A stretch of DNA of 64,000 nucleotides. It comes from Camarhynchus parvulus (lineage: Eukaryota > Chordata > Aves > Passeriformes > Thraupidae). The notes beneath the pieces are model-generated. The model saw nothing but the letters and a program-made list of their open reading frames with translations. It was not told the DNA's origin and did not search any database. Positions 48,765 through 60,800 of this stretch are shown here, in pieces (position 1 is the first letter of the stretch; each line of letters opens with the position of its first letter). Location of the stretch: assembly GCF_901933205.1 (NCBI RefSeq), contig NC_044573.1, positions 50,773,493 to 50,837,492 of the forward strand, in the 5' to 3' direction. The translations under genes and the position numbers were made by a program.

Positions 48765-49312
48765 GATGAAATTTTACTTCAGTAAAGCCTTTGATACTAA
48801 TTGCCATTGTATTCTCCTGGAAAAGCTGGCAGCCCATGGCTTGAACAGATGCAGTCTTCTTTGAGCTGAAAACTGATGGGATGACTGGGCCCAAAAGTGA
48901 TGCTGGTTAACAGCTGGTAATTAGTAGAGTTCTCCAAGACCCAGTCCAGATGATCTTGGTTGATGATCTGGACAAGGGGAACAAGTACATCCTCAGTAAA
49001 TTCTTGGATGATACTTCTTTGGACAGGAGTGTTGATGTGCTGGAGGCCAGGAGGGCTCTGCAGAGGGATCTGGACAGGCTGGATCAATGGGCTGAGGCCA
49101 ATGGTTTGGGATTCAATAAGGCCAATGGCTGGGTCCTGGCCTGGGGTCACAACAGCCCCAGGCGGGGCTACAGGCTGGGGAAGAGTGGCAGGAAAGCTGC
49201 CCAGCAGAAAAGGAACTGGGGGTGCTGGTCAACAGCAGCTGAGTAAGGCCAGTGGCATCCTGGCCAATACCAGCAGTAGGGTGGCCAGCAGGACCAGGGC
49301 GCTGATTGTTTA
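48765..49312 (+). mobile_element. CR1 LINE reverse-transcriptase fragment (CR1 D)
   Basis: Plus-strand sequence matches the middle of CR1 ORF2. FSKAFDT at about 48777-48797 is the reverse-transcriptase palm motif (its usual preceding Asp is replaced by Tyr). LEKLAAHGL-like sequence follows. From 48950 one frame runs [19 protein letters not shown], where FLDD (49001-49012) stands at the catalytic F/Y-x-DD box. It continues through [18 protein letters not shown] and GYRLGKSG. Two internal parts are missing: one between the palm motif and the DD box, and one near 49240. Both CR1 ends are absent. It is dead. Its end overlaps the ORF2 position where CR1 A begins. Confidence 0.95.
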
Positions 49313-50624
49313 TCATGAGCTTTCAATATTGCTTTTACTGATTAATTCTTCTGGCGTCATGTTTCCTTGACCCTATGCTTTTAGCATGAACATCTAGAGG
49401 TGCCTTTCTTTCACTTTCAACATTAGGTGCTTAGGTGGTATGGGAGATGTGGATTTAAGAAATAAAGATTTGATATAATTACAAAATTTTCCAGTGAGAA
49501 TACCACCATTTGTACAGACTGGGTCTGAGACTGTGGAGACTGAATGACTTCAGATCTCGGGCATATTCTCTTCCTGACCATGACAGTTTTTGATTATGAC
49601 TTTTGTAACATGCAAAGAAACAAAATTACAAGTGACATACAATAAGGAAGTCACAGCATTGCTCTTTTTCCACCTTTAAGAAAGTATATTAATTATTGTG
49701 TACAGCATCTGTAAGCCAAATGCATTTCTAAAACATATTACATATTAAAATAATACTTTAAATGCGTTATAGCCAATTTATTCACACTTAATAACAAAAT
49801 CTAAGTACAAATAAGAATTAAACTACCTCTACATGTTAAATTTAATCATTATATTTTGATTTGTGAGACAATTAATAAATCTCAAGATATTACTTATAAA
49901 TTTGAAAATAAGCATAAGGAAATGGTAACAAAATACTTTTCTATCAGCATTTAAGATTCACAGCAGACACAGTCTCATTTGATTTCATATAATATTTTGT
50001 TTTGCTTCTTGAACAAAAGAGTATTTCAATATTTTTAGGTTGATAAATATAATTATCCTTTGAGCATTTATTCATTCTTTTGCTATTGAGAGAAATAGCA
50101 TTTTGAATTAAAAGACACCTCCCACTGGGTTTGAACTTCCTATCTCTAAATCATATGGTGTTATCAGTACCATTTTCTCATTTGATCTAAACCATTACAA
50201 TAGGACTCAATATTTTTCAAGTATCCATAATTGCTTAAGGGAAACAGAACACTTAAAAACATAATTTGAAATAAGCAGTTTTAAATAATGACTCTTATTT
50301 GTCAGAAAGTAATGATAATTGGAAGACAAGCTACAGGAGATAAATCTCTGTTTCTCTTCCTGTGCAACAAGAGGGAAGGGAAATCTTGAATTATGGTTCT
50401 GGTTTAAGAGGGGGGTAGAGATCTTTTCTAACAGCTTTGCAGAAAGAGATTATTTTCCATTCCCTTGGTCTGATTTTGACTGCCTTAGAATGTCCATGTA
50501 CCATAGGGTCTCTCTCCCTCTGAAACATGTGGTCAGTGACAGCTTTCCAGAATAAATGGGTAACAACTCTGATCCGAGGCTGCAATTTCCCTCTTCTAAT
50601 CCCCAGCAGCCTACTTGATTGATC
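49313..50624. other. Unannotated AT-rich DNA
   Basis: Nothing recognised. Confidence 0.55.
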
Positions 50625-50649
50625 CTTTATGCAGCTATGCTGCATAAAG
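50625..50649. other. Perfect 11-bp stem, 3-nt loop hairpin
   Basis: CTTTATGCAGC (50625-50635) and GCTGCATAAAG (50639-50649) are exact reverse complements around TAT. It is not followed by a T-run and is not within a recognised repeat. It may be an isolated inverted repeat or part of an unknown element. Confidence 0.8.
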
Positions 50650-50823
50650 ATTAATATTCTATTTGTTGAGTATCAACCAGCAGTAGCTGATATCCAGCAG
50701 GCATCGCAGATGATTTCAGGAGCATCCTCAATCTTGAGTTGTCAAGTTGTGCATGCAACTCTTCTACAGAACAGAGAGAAAAAAACTGCAAGAGAAGAGA
50801 AAGGAAGACACACAGCCCGAGAG
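50650..50823. other. Unannotated DNA
   Basis: Nothing recognised; ends in purine-rich sequence. Confidence 0.5.
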
Positions 50824-50829
50824 AGCTGA
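50824..50829. repeat. Target-site duplication, left copy (solo LTR 2)
   Basis: AGCTGA precedes the opening TG at 50830 and recurs exactly after the closing CA at 51151-51156. Confidence 0.82.
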
Positions 50830-51150
50830 TGTAGGGGGATAGAATATAAGTAAATAAAGGTAGTAGAGAAAGTAATCTTATCCCCTAAAGAGTTGCAGCT
50901 GGGTTAATTATTAAGGATTAGAAGCAGGCCTGACTTTAACAAGCCACAGCTGTAGCCAATAAGAGGAGTGTTATAGAAGAGTAGATTGGTTGGTTGTGGG
51001 GACCTGGAGTCAGTTGGCTCCTGTGAGAAGAAGAAAGAGTCAGTGCTTAGAGGAGCTGCCTACAAGAAACATCAAGGAGATACGAAACCCTATCAGTCTG
51101 GAACCTTTGCAATGTAATGATAATAGAACTCTTGCAATATAATGACAACA
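50830..51150 (+). mobile_element. Solo LTR 2 of an endogenous retrovirus
   Basis: A 321-base element opens TGTAGG, closes CAACA and is flanked by exact 6-base AGCTGA duplications. U3 features on the plus strand are E-boxes CAGCTG at 50896-50901 and 50947-50952, a CCAAT box at 50956-50960 and TATA-like GTTATAGAAG near 50970. Near the 3' end a degenerate AATATA at about 51136 could be a decayed poly(A) signal. No second LTR, primer site or internal coding sequence is present. It shows no resemblance to LTR 1 beyond its ends. The 6-base duplication favours an ERVK-like class; the family is not named. Confidence 0.87.
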
Positions 51151-51156
51151 AGCTGA
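51151..51156. repeat. Target-site duplication, right copy (solo LTR 2)
   Basis: AGCTGA, identical to 50824-50829. Confidence 0.82.
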
Positions 51157-54152
51157 GGCCATGTGTAAAGGGCGCTCTTGTGGGACAGACAGCCATGTAA
51201 AATGGCTCTCATTTCCAAACCACATTTACAAAATCCACTGCTGGGAGATCTGACTCACACAACTGTCATGTGCCTAACCCCTCCAAACACTTTTTAACCT
51301 AGTGCTCCTTATTTGTTGCTCTGTGCCCACTAGTCTCCCTCAGCCTAAAATCTCTTGTTTCTAATTAGGGCTGTCTCATCAACATACTTGAAGAAAGTTA
51401 CTCAGCCTCAGTACTGTGCATTGGGCTTCTTCATTTTGGAGTAAAGTAATACATTGTTAATGATAACAGGTTATTTTGTGTTATAGCTGTATAAGCAGAA
51501 CTAACAAATATCAAAAATGAAAGCTAACAGCAGGATCTTTATACCTGAAGACTCTACATAGTTTTGATCAGTGGATTTCTTATAAGTGGTAAACAGCTTG
51601 TCATGTCTCAGTGACTGAGCAGCCTATTATATTCTGGATTCTGTTCTGATTTCTTTGCAGATGAAAGTGAGTTGATCTGAATTGTGCTTTTGTTGGTATG
51701 GGATGGAGTTTCACTGTAATAGACACTTTTACAGCACTCATAGATAAAATCCTCCTGGCACTAGATGCATTAATATCTATTAATTTTAATGATTCCCTAC
51801 AGTGGTGTCTATTAAAGAAATTAAAATACTAGGGTGTAACCTAAAACAAAGTTTCAGTGGGGAAGCAGGCTGCTCAAAAGTGTAGTCAGCCTCATTTATT
51901 TCAATATCTGAAAAACTACATTTCCTCTTCCAAGGAGAAGGAATAAATGTTTCTAATCCTACAAATCTGAGAAAGTTTGAAGGTAGCAGTTTGAATGTCT
52001 CTTTTCCATTCGAGTTGAGCATTCAGAATATGAATGTGAGGCACTGTTTGGCATCCTTTTATTAGCTGCCCCTGGAGTCCTTGTGGCACCAGTGGTCTCC
52101 CCCTCTGCTCAAAACTCTGAGGTTACTACTGCTTTTGGTAGTCTGACTTTATTATTTTTTACCCACATCTATTTCTACCTTGAATAGCCATGGAATAGCT
52201 ATTCATTTGGTAATTCTTTGATGAAACTGAGAAATTACTGTGAGCTAGCTGTTTAAAATACAGAATTCATATTTCATGGAGATAAAAGGATACTTATGCC
52301 ATGGCTATGGTTTGGCAGCATTGCTCATACTCTCACAGAAAAGATTTCGATATTGTTAAGTGACTGTAACTTTTTCTTTGGGTCAGGGCAAGTACTTGAT
52401 CTTTCCATCACAGAATCCTAGAATCATGGAGACAGAGCTACTAGCAATTCTCACTGTATTTTCACAGTGAGTACTTCACCTTGACATTTGCACCACACAC
52501 TGGTGTCTCTTTCAGAAGTTGCCATCCTACTCAGCTTTGCAGCAGAAATATGTATGTATTTGTTTCTGCCCTGCATCTTAAAGGTACTTCTGTCACCCTG
52601 TTGTCTCAAATTCTGCTCTGTTTCTTTGGCTCTGAATTGTGAGTTGCACGATTTGAACTGTTGAATAATGATCATTTCAGCATATTATATGTGGCAATAT
52701 TGCTTCAAGATCAGATCAGTATACGAATGGAAGAGGGAACATGCAGTGCTGATGTTTAAAAAGGGATTCCAGAGTTACCTGGGAAATGTAAGATATTATT
52801 TAATTTGGTTTAAAGTGGCAAAACTGAAATTGCAAATCATTCATAGTTAAGCATAATATGCCAGTGAAGAGTTAGTGTTTTCTGTAAACATAAGAATTCT
52901 CTGCAAAAAATGGGATTTTTTAATCCCAAAACCTCCCAACATGTTACATATTTTAGAGGCATCAATGAATCTCTGGGTTATTGTTACTTTAGTATGCACG
53001 GCTTTCAATATATTTTGAAAGTTTTCCCCATTATTTGTTGAATTTACTAGGGGTAAAATGATACAGGCCATAGAAATTCAAAAATCACACTGAAGTTCAA
53101 AATTAAGGGAGGTCTGTAAAATACCTATCTGAGAACTTGCACTATTCTGTCATATTTTAAACAGGCTCATAAAAAAACATGCATAAATGGAATGATAAAG
53201 TTTGAAGCTGATATAGATTTAATTTCAATTGCTAAAACTAAAGCAGACATTCAAAATTCAGACAGACATCATTAATGACTGAATAATAAAATGAAACATG
53301 AGATTCAGGTCTTAATTTTTTTCCTTTATACTGTCCACTGTGTTCTCTACATCTAAGCTAAAGCCACCTGAGGAAGAGAACTGAGATGTCATCATGGGTC
53401 TTTTTCTATTTCAGGTCCAGTGTCCAAAACAATGGGAAAATCAGATGAAACATTATCAATTAATAAGAACTGGTCCAAAGTCCAGTGCAAAATAATATTG
53501 AGGAAATAATGTTCACTCACTGAAATTATCCAGCAGAAGTTTTAAAACCATTTCATTAAAAGCATAGCTTTCAGTCTGGGATTGATTGATAGATGGTACT
53601 GTAGAGGTAAAAACTGTAAATTGTTTTGGAATACTACATGATAATATTTTGGAGTATGATTAGTGCACCAATATAAGTCTATCAAACACAATGATCCCTC
53701 AACAACTCCTGAAAATGTGCATTGCTGGAGGGGGAGGAGACTATGCAAACCTCTTACATCTTCTTCCCAGGATTTGTTACTGACCACCAACATTGATTAT
53801 ACAGCATGTGGCTCCACATGTCCATTTTTATTCCGATTTTTATATAAGGCCACAGATTTTCCCTGAAGCTATCCCTCAAATAGGCCCACAAAGCAAATGC
53901 TGTTGCAGCACTCAGCATCCCCTGTGCAAGCAGACTGTTGAAATGCAAGAACTTGGTGCTCTGAAGTGCACATGACATTTATGCCTGCTGGTGGTTCAAG
54001 TGGACACAAATACCCTTGAAGATTATGTGGACTCCTTTAAGCTCTGTAGCTGCTGAATGTGAATGTCTTTAGCTGAAACTAGCTCAGTGTGAAGTAGAGA
54101 GAAAACATAGCACTCTCTGGGGTGTGCATTTGTGAGGGGTTTGATCTCACCA
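51157..54152. other. Unannotated DNA with a trace of CR1 tail
   Basis: About 3 kb with no supported gene. ATCACAGAATCCTAGAATCA-like sequence at 52408-52437 looks like the very end of a reverse-oriented CR1 tail, but nothing after it aligns, so it is not called separately. Confidence 0.55.
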
Positions 54153-54181
54153 GACACACACATAAGCACACACACACACAC
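54153..54181. repeat. (CA)n microsatellite
   Basis: CA dinucleotides interrupted once by TAAG; the pure run is about 54166-54181. Confidence 0.9.
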
Positions 54182-55096
54182 TTTTCTTGATCTGAAACCA
54201 CCTGATTCTTCCAGTCCCTGAACACACTGCAAGGCTTTCAGGATGGAAGGCTGATGGAGCAGTTGAGTCATTGACATGTAAACTAGAGTAGATTGAAAAG
54301 TTCTGAAGATTTAATCCTGAATTATGTTATGTTTGATACCATTCAGGGAAAAAAGCCTTTGGGGTTTCTGTGTCTGTTTAGTTAATACAAAATAGTGCTT
54401 TTCTAAAGAATTAAACTGTTCAATTCGAAATGCAGTCCTCTTGCGCAGACAAGAGCTTGGTTAAACTTCAGCCCCTGTTACCTAGCAATTTTTAATTGTG
54501 AGGGGTTTCTGCTGCATATTCACTCCTTCTAGGTAGTATTTTGCAAGATACATCTATCCCTATTCCAAGTCCTTCCCTTCTTTGAAGTATGCCTTCTTTG
54601 ATATGATGATGGAAACACATGTGCGTTTGCTCAGACCAGTCTCCCTTTGCAGAGCAGACATGTGGTTTCCTTTTTTCCTTCTATGGCAGTATATTTGTAG
54701 ATTTGACTTTTAATATTTTCCCTTCCAACATGTATAGCTATGTATCTATCTTAAGAACAATTCCTCTAAATTAATTCATTTTCTCTAGCTGAAAATTGCT
54801 TTTTAACACTTTCCTGAATGAGCCATCAATTAATATGCAGATCAGAATTGATCAGTATTTCCTTGGAGTACAGCTCTCTTACTTTGTTAGTGATTAATTC
54901 ACACTGGTGACCTCCCTGAGCTCTTGGGGATACAGATTTTAATTTTACCTTATTAGAGAATAAATGTTATGCAAATAATAAGTACAGATATATGAAGTAT
55001 AGCAAGACTAATAGAGTCCAGGATTATCATCTGTGCTACATGGCATGCATTTGAAACAATCTCTTTTTTGCAAATTATCTCTGTTTATTAACTTTG
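54182..55096. other. Unannotated DNA
   Basis: Nothing recognised. Confidence 0.55.
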
Positions 55097-55122
55097 TTCT
55101 AAACTTAACTTCTAAACTTAAC
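55097..55122. repeat. 13-bp exact tandem duplication
   Basis: TTCTAAACTTAAC twice in tandem. Confidence 0.9.
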
Positions 55123-55916
55123 TTTTCACATTCTACTATTGCTACTTCAGATAGTAACACAAATCAGTAAAATAACTGAAATATAAGACCAGAGGGAGTC
55201 TATTGGATTGTTTTGGTTTTTTCCTGGATGATTAAGATGGTGCTGTCTTTGAACCCAGGTCCCTTTACTTTTAGCTTTCTTAGGATATTTACTGTTCTTT
55301 CCACTTCATTATATTTTTCCACTGATTCTCTCCTGGGTCAGAATCCCTAGTCTAACATTTTATTTTTCCTGGACACAGGTGAGTGATATCCCTGAGCAAG
55401 AGCTATGACTTCCACGCTGCTCATTCAGTCTTTACACTGGATACTCAGTTACTTAACATTTCAGTTTGGATTTCTCAAATTGCACTCTGCTCTAAATACT
55501 CAAGCTGGTGCATCACTCACTTATTTCAGTGTGTGCCAGAATTTTCTTTTCATCTAAAGGATGTGCTACATTCCCAGATTTTCACCTAGATGAACTGGCA
55601 GTTTCCCAAGGCACATCTGATAGCAATTAACCAGGGTAGCAGCATCTGAAATGACTCTGCAATAAGTGAGGCTTTGAGAAAGCAGTAGGGTTTCATGTGA
55701 ACTGTAACCAACACGTGTGGGTTTCAGCAGATGAGATATGAATCACATATTTTCATGGTAGCCCCTTACCATTAAATATCTGCCTCAAGCTCCACCTCTG
55801 GTGTTTTTTCACCCCTCAGACAAGCACTTCCATTCACCTGCTCACAGTAGCTGTTAACACTGTAGGAAAGCTATTCACTGCATTTTCAATCCTTCTATAC
55901 CTGAACTGACCCCATC
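55123..55916. other. Unannotated DNA
   Basis: Nothing recognised; short chance open frames. Confidence 0.55.
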
Positions 55917-55952
55917 TTTCCCTTCACCTTCCTTCCCTTCCCTTCACCTTCA
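55917..55952. repeat. CCTTC-rich simple repeat
   Basis: Repeated CCTTC and CCTTCA units on the plus strand. Confidence 0.8.
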
Positions 55953-56858
55953 CTGTCCTGAGCTCCTTTTATGCTTGCAAAACCCACATCAAAAATGAGC
56001 AGGAAAAGGACCATAATGATCATGATCAACTCATGATTACTAACTGAAAATAAGAGTTAAATTAAAGGAGTGATCAGGAATGTTTTAATTGCATATACCA
56101 CTTCCTGATAATATCTCCTGTTCCAAAATGAATTTTCTGTTGGAGAAGTTTCTTTAGAGAGTGGGATTTCTTGACTGATCCTGAGAAATACCCACAGCCC
56201 CATGAAGAGCAAATCTCTGAGATGGACTCAAGTTCCTGTTCTGCACTTGGACTCAAATTATGTATTTTCTATTTAGGAGGATGCCCTTTTTGCCAAGGCT
56301 GTTGAATACAAAACTGTTAGTGTGGTATATGCAATAACCTGTCCACTTACCTCGTTTTCTTTATTCTCCAAGAATATCAAATACTTTACTTAAGTCCATT
56401 GAACTTTGTTTTCTGACACAGAACCAACTTTTTGAGCTTCATTCCTTTTAACAGGACTGCACATGAAATCAAGCAGTAAGACTTGCATCCTGCTAGGACA
56501 ACCTCCTACATCTTCTGGATGCAGATTGATGCAGGATATTAACTACATCCTGAACCTCTTGGAATTTGCCAGACTGAGTGGTGGATTATAACTGAAGTAA
56601 AGAATTTGTCCAAGAAGTATTTCTGTCTCATGTTATCAGAGGCATCCAGTTTCTGGTTGTAACATGAACATTCTCACAAACTTCTTACATCTGCAATCCA
56701 TTTTTGATATATGTAGGGTTTATTTTGGTGGGCTGAAACAACATGATAAGTGAAGGCTTGGCCTTGTGGATACATTTACAAGTTTGAAGTAAGTTGTTAT
56801 CAGTCCCCATTGAGAGATTCACACAATTAATATTATATTACGGCATTAGTGGTGAACT
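55953..56858. other. Unannotated DNA
   Basis: Nothing recognised. Confidence 0.55.
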
Positions 56859-56892
56859 CCTGCCGATCTAGGCAGGAACAGGCAAATGCCTG
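56859..56892. other. Two adjacent short hairpins
   Basis: CCTGCC-gatcta-GGCAGG (56859-56876) is followed two bases later by CAGGCA-AA-TGCCTG (56879-56892). Both are perfect 6-bp stems built from the same CCTG/CAGG word, so the arms could also pair with each other. Confidence 0.7.
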
Positions 56893-57446
56893 TCTAGCCT
56901 GTCTCTGGCTGGACCTCAGAGTGGCTGCTTTTGGAAACAATGCCAGTGCAAAGCAATTCATTCCCTGATGCACTGTGCCAGCAAGCAGCACTCATCAATT
57001 CAGGGATTTCTTCACTGAAGGTCAGCTACACACACTGTGTTTACATGGCTAATGAACCCATTCGCCACGACTGCCTATTCCTCTTTCTGAGCCATTTGTA
57101 ATTTGCCTATTCCAGTTCCAGCATGTGGCTTGCCAGGACATAGCTGGTAATGTCCTGATCTAGCCAAAACCAGCGCTAGAGACAAAGAGGGTAAGCTGAG
57201 CAAGTTGAAGCTCACTGGTAGAATCTCAGAAAGGAATGTCCTGAAAACAGTTTTCAACCTATTCCACCTATCACCCTTAGGTTAAATATGTTCTGACACG
57301 CCATATCCAGCATCTGGCCTTGGAGTTAAAATACAGTTTTAAATAAAGTTGTAAGACGAATCTTATCTTCCTCCTACAAAAGCACAAAATTCTAGCAATA
57401 TAATTACTTTCCAAAACTTATTTTCCCTCCTATGTGCTGTGACATG
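56893..57446. other. Unannotated DNA
   Basis: Nothing recognised. Confidence 0.5.
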
Positions 57447-57452
57447 CCAGGG
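57447..57452. repeat. Probable target-site duplication, copy 1 (solo LTR 3)
   Basis: CCAGGG lies next to the LTR boundary; CCAGTG lies at 57839-57844 on the other side. Five of six bases match, so this is a slightly decayed duplication. Confidence 0.55.
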
Positions 57453-57525
57453 TGTGACAGTGGTCACTGGGGTTGTCAGGTGAGGGAAGAGACGAGAATG
57501 TTGACTCCATGTTCAGAAGGCTTGA

Positions 57526-57531
57526 TTTATT
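57526..57531 (-). terminator. Poly(A) signal of LTR 3
   Basis: TTTATT on the plus strand is AATAAA in the element's sense, about 115 bases after the inferred start of R. Confidence 0.65.
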
Positions 57532-57644
57532 ATTTTATGATATATATATTACATTATAACTATACTAAAAAGAAATAGAAGGAAAGGTTTCCTCAGAAGG
57601 CTAAGCTAAGAATAGAATAACAAGAATGATAACAAAAGCAGGTG

Positions 57645-57663
57645 TCTCGGACTCTGTCCGAGA
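57645..57663 (-). promoter_or_regulatory. CpG-containing hairpin near the LTR 3 transcript start
   Basis: TCTCGGAC and GTCCGAGA are perfect 8-base arms around a 3-base loop. The hairpin starts about 30 bases after the TATA-like box in the element's sense, so it would form the 5' end of transcripts. Position suggests an RNA structure at the start of R; function is inferred. Confidence 0.65.
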
Positions 57664-57796
57664 TAGCTTGGCCCTCGATTGGCCATTAATTATAAACATC
57701 CAAGATGGGCCAATCACAGATGGATCTGTTGCATTCCACAGCAGCAGATAACCATTGTTTACATCTTGTTGCTGGAACTTCTCAACTTTAGCAGGA

Positions 57797-57817
57797 AAAA
57801 TCCTAAGAAAGGATTTT
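57797..57817. repeat. 8-bp inverted repeat in LTR 3 U3
   Basis: AAAATCCT and AGGATTTT around AAGAA, just inside the U3 end of the LTR. Confidence 0.75.
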
Positions 57818-57838
57818 CACAAAAGGATGTCAGTGACA

Positions 57839-57844
57839 CCAGTG
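57839..57844. repeat. Probable target-site duplication, copy 2 (solo LTR 3)
   Basis: CCAGTG, one base different from CCAGGG at 57447-57452. Confidence 0.55.
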
Positions 57845-60800
57845 TAAATTTCCATTCCTTCCAAATGAACTAAATATGGAACAGGTAAATAACATTTTCT
57901 GATTTACGAAATCATTATTTTTTTACTAGAGAAAAATATTCAAGTATATAGGGGAATAAATCAATTCTCTTAGTACTTCATATTATTTGCACCCAAACAA
58001 TATTTCCCATTCATTAAAATTGTGTGTTATCTCATTAAGCATTTTTGAAGAATAGCACAGAAGAATAGAGAGATCAGACACAGAAAATCATTTTGCTTAG
58101 ATTTTTTTATTTTTTTTTAATTGGAACTTTGTACTAGGTCTCTAGAAGTTTCTGTGGTTGATAAGCCAGAGAGTAGTGCCATACAGACTGATTTTCTGAC
58201 AGAATTTCAGGATTATATGTCAAAACTGACATTCACCTTTGAAAAATATTAAGGGAAGTGATTAGCTCATTGAGACACAGTTTAAGTTCACAGCCATTTC
58301 TGGTTATGACTTTCATCTAATTTTGTGTCTGGCTCAAGCATTAATCGTGAATTTTGTAATTGTAAAATTATTTCTGTATTAGGATATCAATGGGAATAAA
58401 AGTATTCTACTTACTTTGAAGTAGAGACTGTCTGTCTGTGAAAGCCTCAGGGGCCAGTTCTCACCTGACTAAGTCTTCCCTTCAGGAATGGTACTTATCT
58501 GCCCATATGTAGAAGGCTGCAGCAATTCTACCCAGTTAATCTGGACTTCCTCTGTTATTGGTAAAAAAAACTTAATAATTAGAGACATGGTGGAAGAATA
58601 AGTCTAGAAAATAATCTTACTTCCCATGTTGGATTAATGGTTTGAAGTTTTTCTCCTTATCCTTATAAATAGGCACAATCTTCCACTTTTTTTTTTTATG
58701 TTTTCCTATATGTAAAAATAACAAAGGTGATTTCACTTTCCAGTGCTGCTATTCCAGTTTACACAGGTTGGTAGAGTGGGGAATAAAGGAGAAGGGAAGA
58801 GAAAATAACTCTCAAATACAGGAGTCAGCATGAGGCTGAGCTGTCTGTTTGGTGTTTTGGTGTGATGTGACACATTTCTCAGCTGCAACTTCAATTCTGT
58901 ACATTGTTCAGAACAAGGAGCTTCTATAAATTCAGGCCAAGGACAGTGGGCTAATCTGCCCACCCAGCCTATGGCAGGGGAAATTGAAAATAAAAATAAT
59001 CAATAAAAGACACAGCAATTGATATATGCCATAACTTAATCTAGAGGTTGCTGTGTTCAACTGCAGCAGTGATATTGGATCAGTTGTCAGAATCATTTTG
59101 TGCTGCCACTAAAAGCCTTCAAACATTTAAAGATGCCATTTTTCTCCATTCTCTTTCTATGAACTTACTACAATGTTTAGTATAAAGCATTATGAATTTT
59201 TATTGAGTAAATTATGAGGTACTAATCTACAATTAGTCAATGATGCTAAATATAAATTTAGAGGCTGATGCAGCTCCTTCCAGACTCTCAATATAATTCA
59301 ACCTCATTTGTTAGAGAGCAGGAACTTCTCAGGTCAATGTAATTGAAAATGGGGCATTTGTTAAGGTAAAGCAGTAAACACTTTCTGTCAGTTTCCCCTG
59401 CCCTAGACTTCTGGATCCACTTAACTAAAGGTTTATTTTTTCCTTTTTATTCTGTCAATTTTTCCCCATGTTCCCTCTTCTTTCCTCACTCTCTGCTTCA
59501 ATCCCTCAATTTGTCAAAGATTTCCTCCAAGTATATAATTTTTTCATCCAATACCTTCACTTTAACACAGTTGTGAAAGTTAGCCAGTGTCAGAACCATT
59601 CTGACACAGGCTGACAGGTTGCAGTTTATGATAAACTATCACAACGTGAAGAAACCTTCCACAAAGGGTTCATGCCATGTAGCTGCACACAATACAGCTC
59701 TAGCTTCATCTGGAACTGAAATGTTTTCTTCTCATCACCTAGCTTTCAATGAGAATTTATTCTTGGCACAGTTTAAAGATGCTGGATGCAATTAAATCTG
59801 CCTCAAGACCACTGGCATTAGCAGAATTATATTAAAGATGCCTTTTGCATCTTCTGCATTGAACAGTCTGGTAAATTTCAGGATAACAGGTATCTCAGCA
59901 AGAAACTGATGTTATTTTACAGTGCCCTTTAATTTTTTTAAATATTGATGTCTAAGTAAATAAATTTGAATATTAAGGCTAATTCATTATCAAGGTAATT
60001 TGGTTGGCTCCATTCCCCTTAAAGGAGGCATACCGATTTATACCAATAAAGTGTTTCATTCTGGCTGGTGATGACAAGAATATGCTATGCAAGAGCCTAA
60101 ATCATGGGCAAGGACTGCACTGTGCACAAATAGAGAAAGGAAAAAAATTACTTTTATGAAAGGTCTTTCCAGTCTGAACATTAGAAAACAGACTAAAGGA
60201 TGATGATGACAGGGAATCAGAGAAAAAACTCTAGGAAACGACAGCATAATAAATTAAAGAACACGTGAATAAATTTTGACATGTCACAAAGTTTATTTTT
60301 TGTTTTAAAGTGATGGTGATATTGTTCTCTTTTTGAAATAGAAGGACTGAAATCCAGCCCCACTGATATTCTGGGAGGCTTACCGCTGGTTTCTGTGGGA
60401 CCACAGTGGTTTCTTTTCTCTTCTTATTTAAAAGAAGACTAATTTAAATAATAGCCTTATAAAAATGTATGTTTTCTTTTCTTTCCCTCTGGCTTTCCTA
60501 TCCCTCTTCTTTGATCAGAATAAGATGTTCATTATTTGTCCAGCAAATGAATAATCTGCTAATTAACTGCACTTGTTATGTGATGAATATTCAATTACCA
60601 TAATGGGAAGGGGAAGAAGAGGTATCATACCTACGCAAATTAATTTGTTGTTGGGCAAGGAATTTGCATCCACCTGGTTGCAATTGCTCATTCTGAAAAG
60701 CTATCCAGGTGTGCTATATTTGAGAATTAAAGGAGTACACAGCCCATTTGCAGCCACATACAAAAGGTGAATACCTTTCTCTCTGCATCTTTTAACAGGA

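Larger units (their letters stand above)
57453..57838 (-). mobile_element. Solo LTR 3 of an endogenous retrovirus, reverse orientation
   Basis: A 386-base element that on the minus strand opens TGTCAC and closes GTCACA. It closely resembles an LTR I remember as very common in songbird genomes. Minus-strand order is: CCAAT-type boxes (57711-57715 as the plus-strand word, 57678-57682), TATA-like TTTATAAT (about 57697-57690), the hairpin at 57645-57663, and poly(A) signal AATAAA at 57531-57526. This gives R of roughly 150 bases and a short U5. A second inverted repeat lies in U3 at 57797-57817. No internal viral sequence or second LTR is present. Family name and passerine restriction are from memory and need a library match. 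Confidence 0.85.

Noticed and set aside
51648..51670. Six-base micro-exon ATGAAA between TTTGCAG and GTGAGT
   Set aside because: Both signals look good, but exons this short are rare and nothing else supports transcription.
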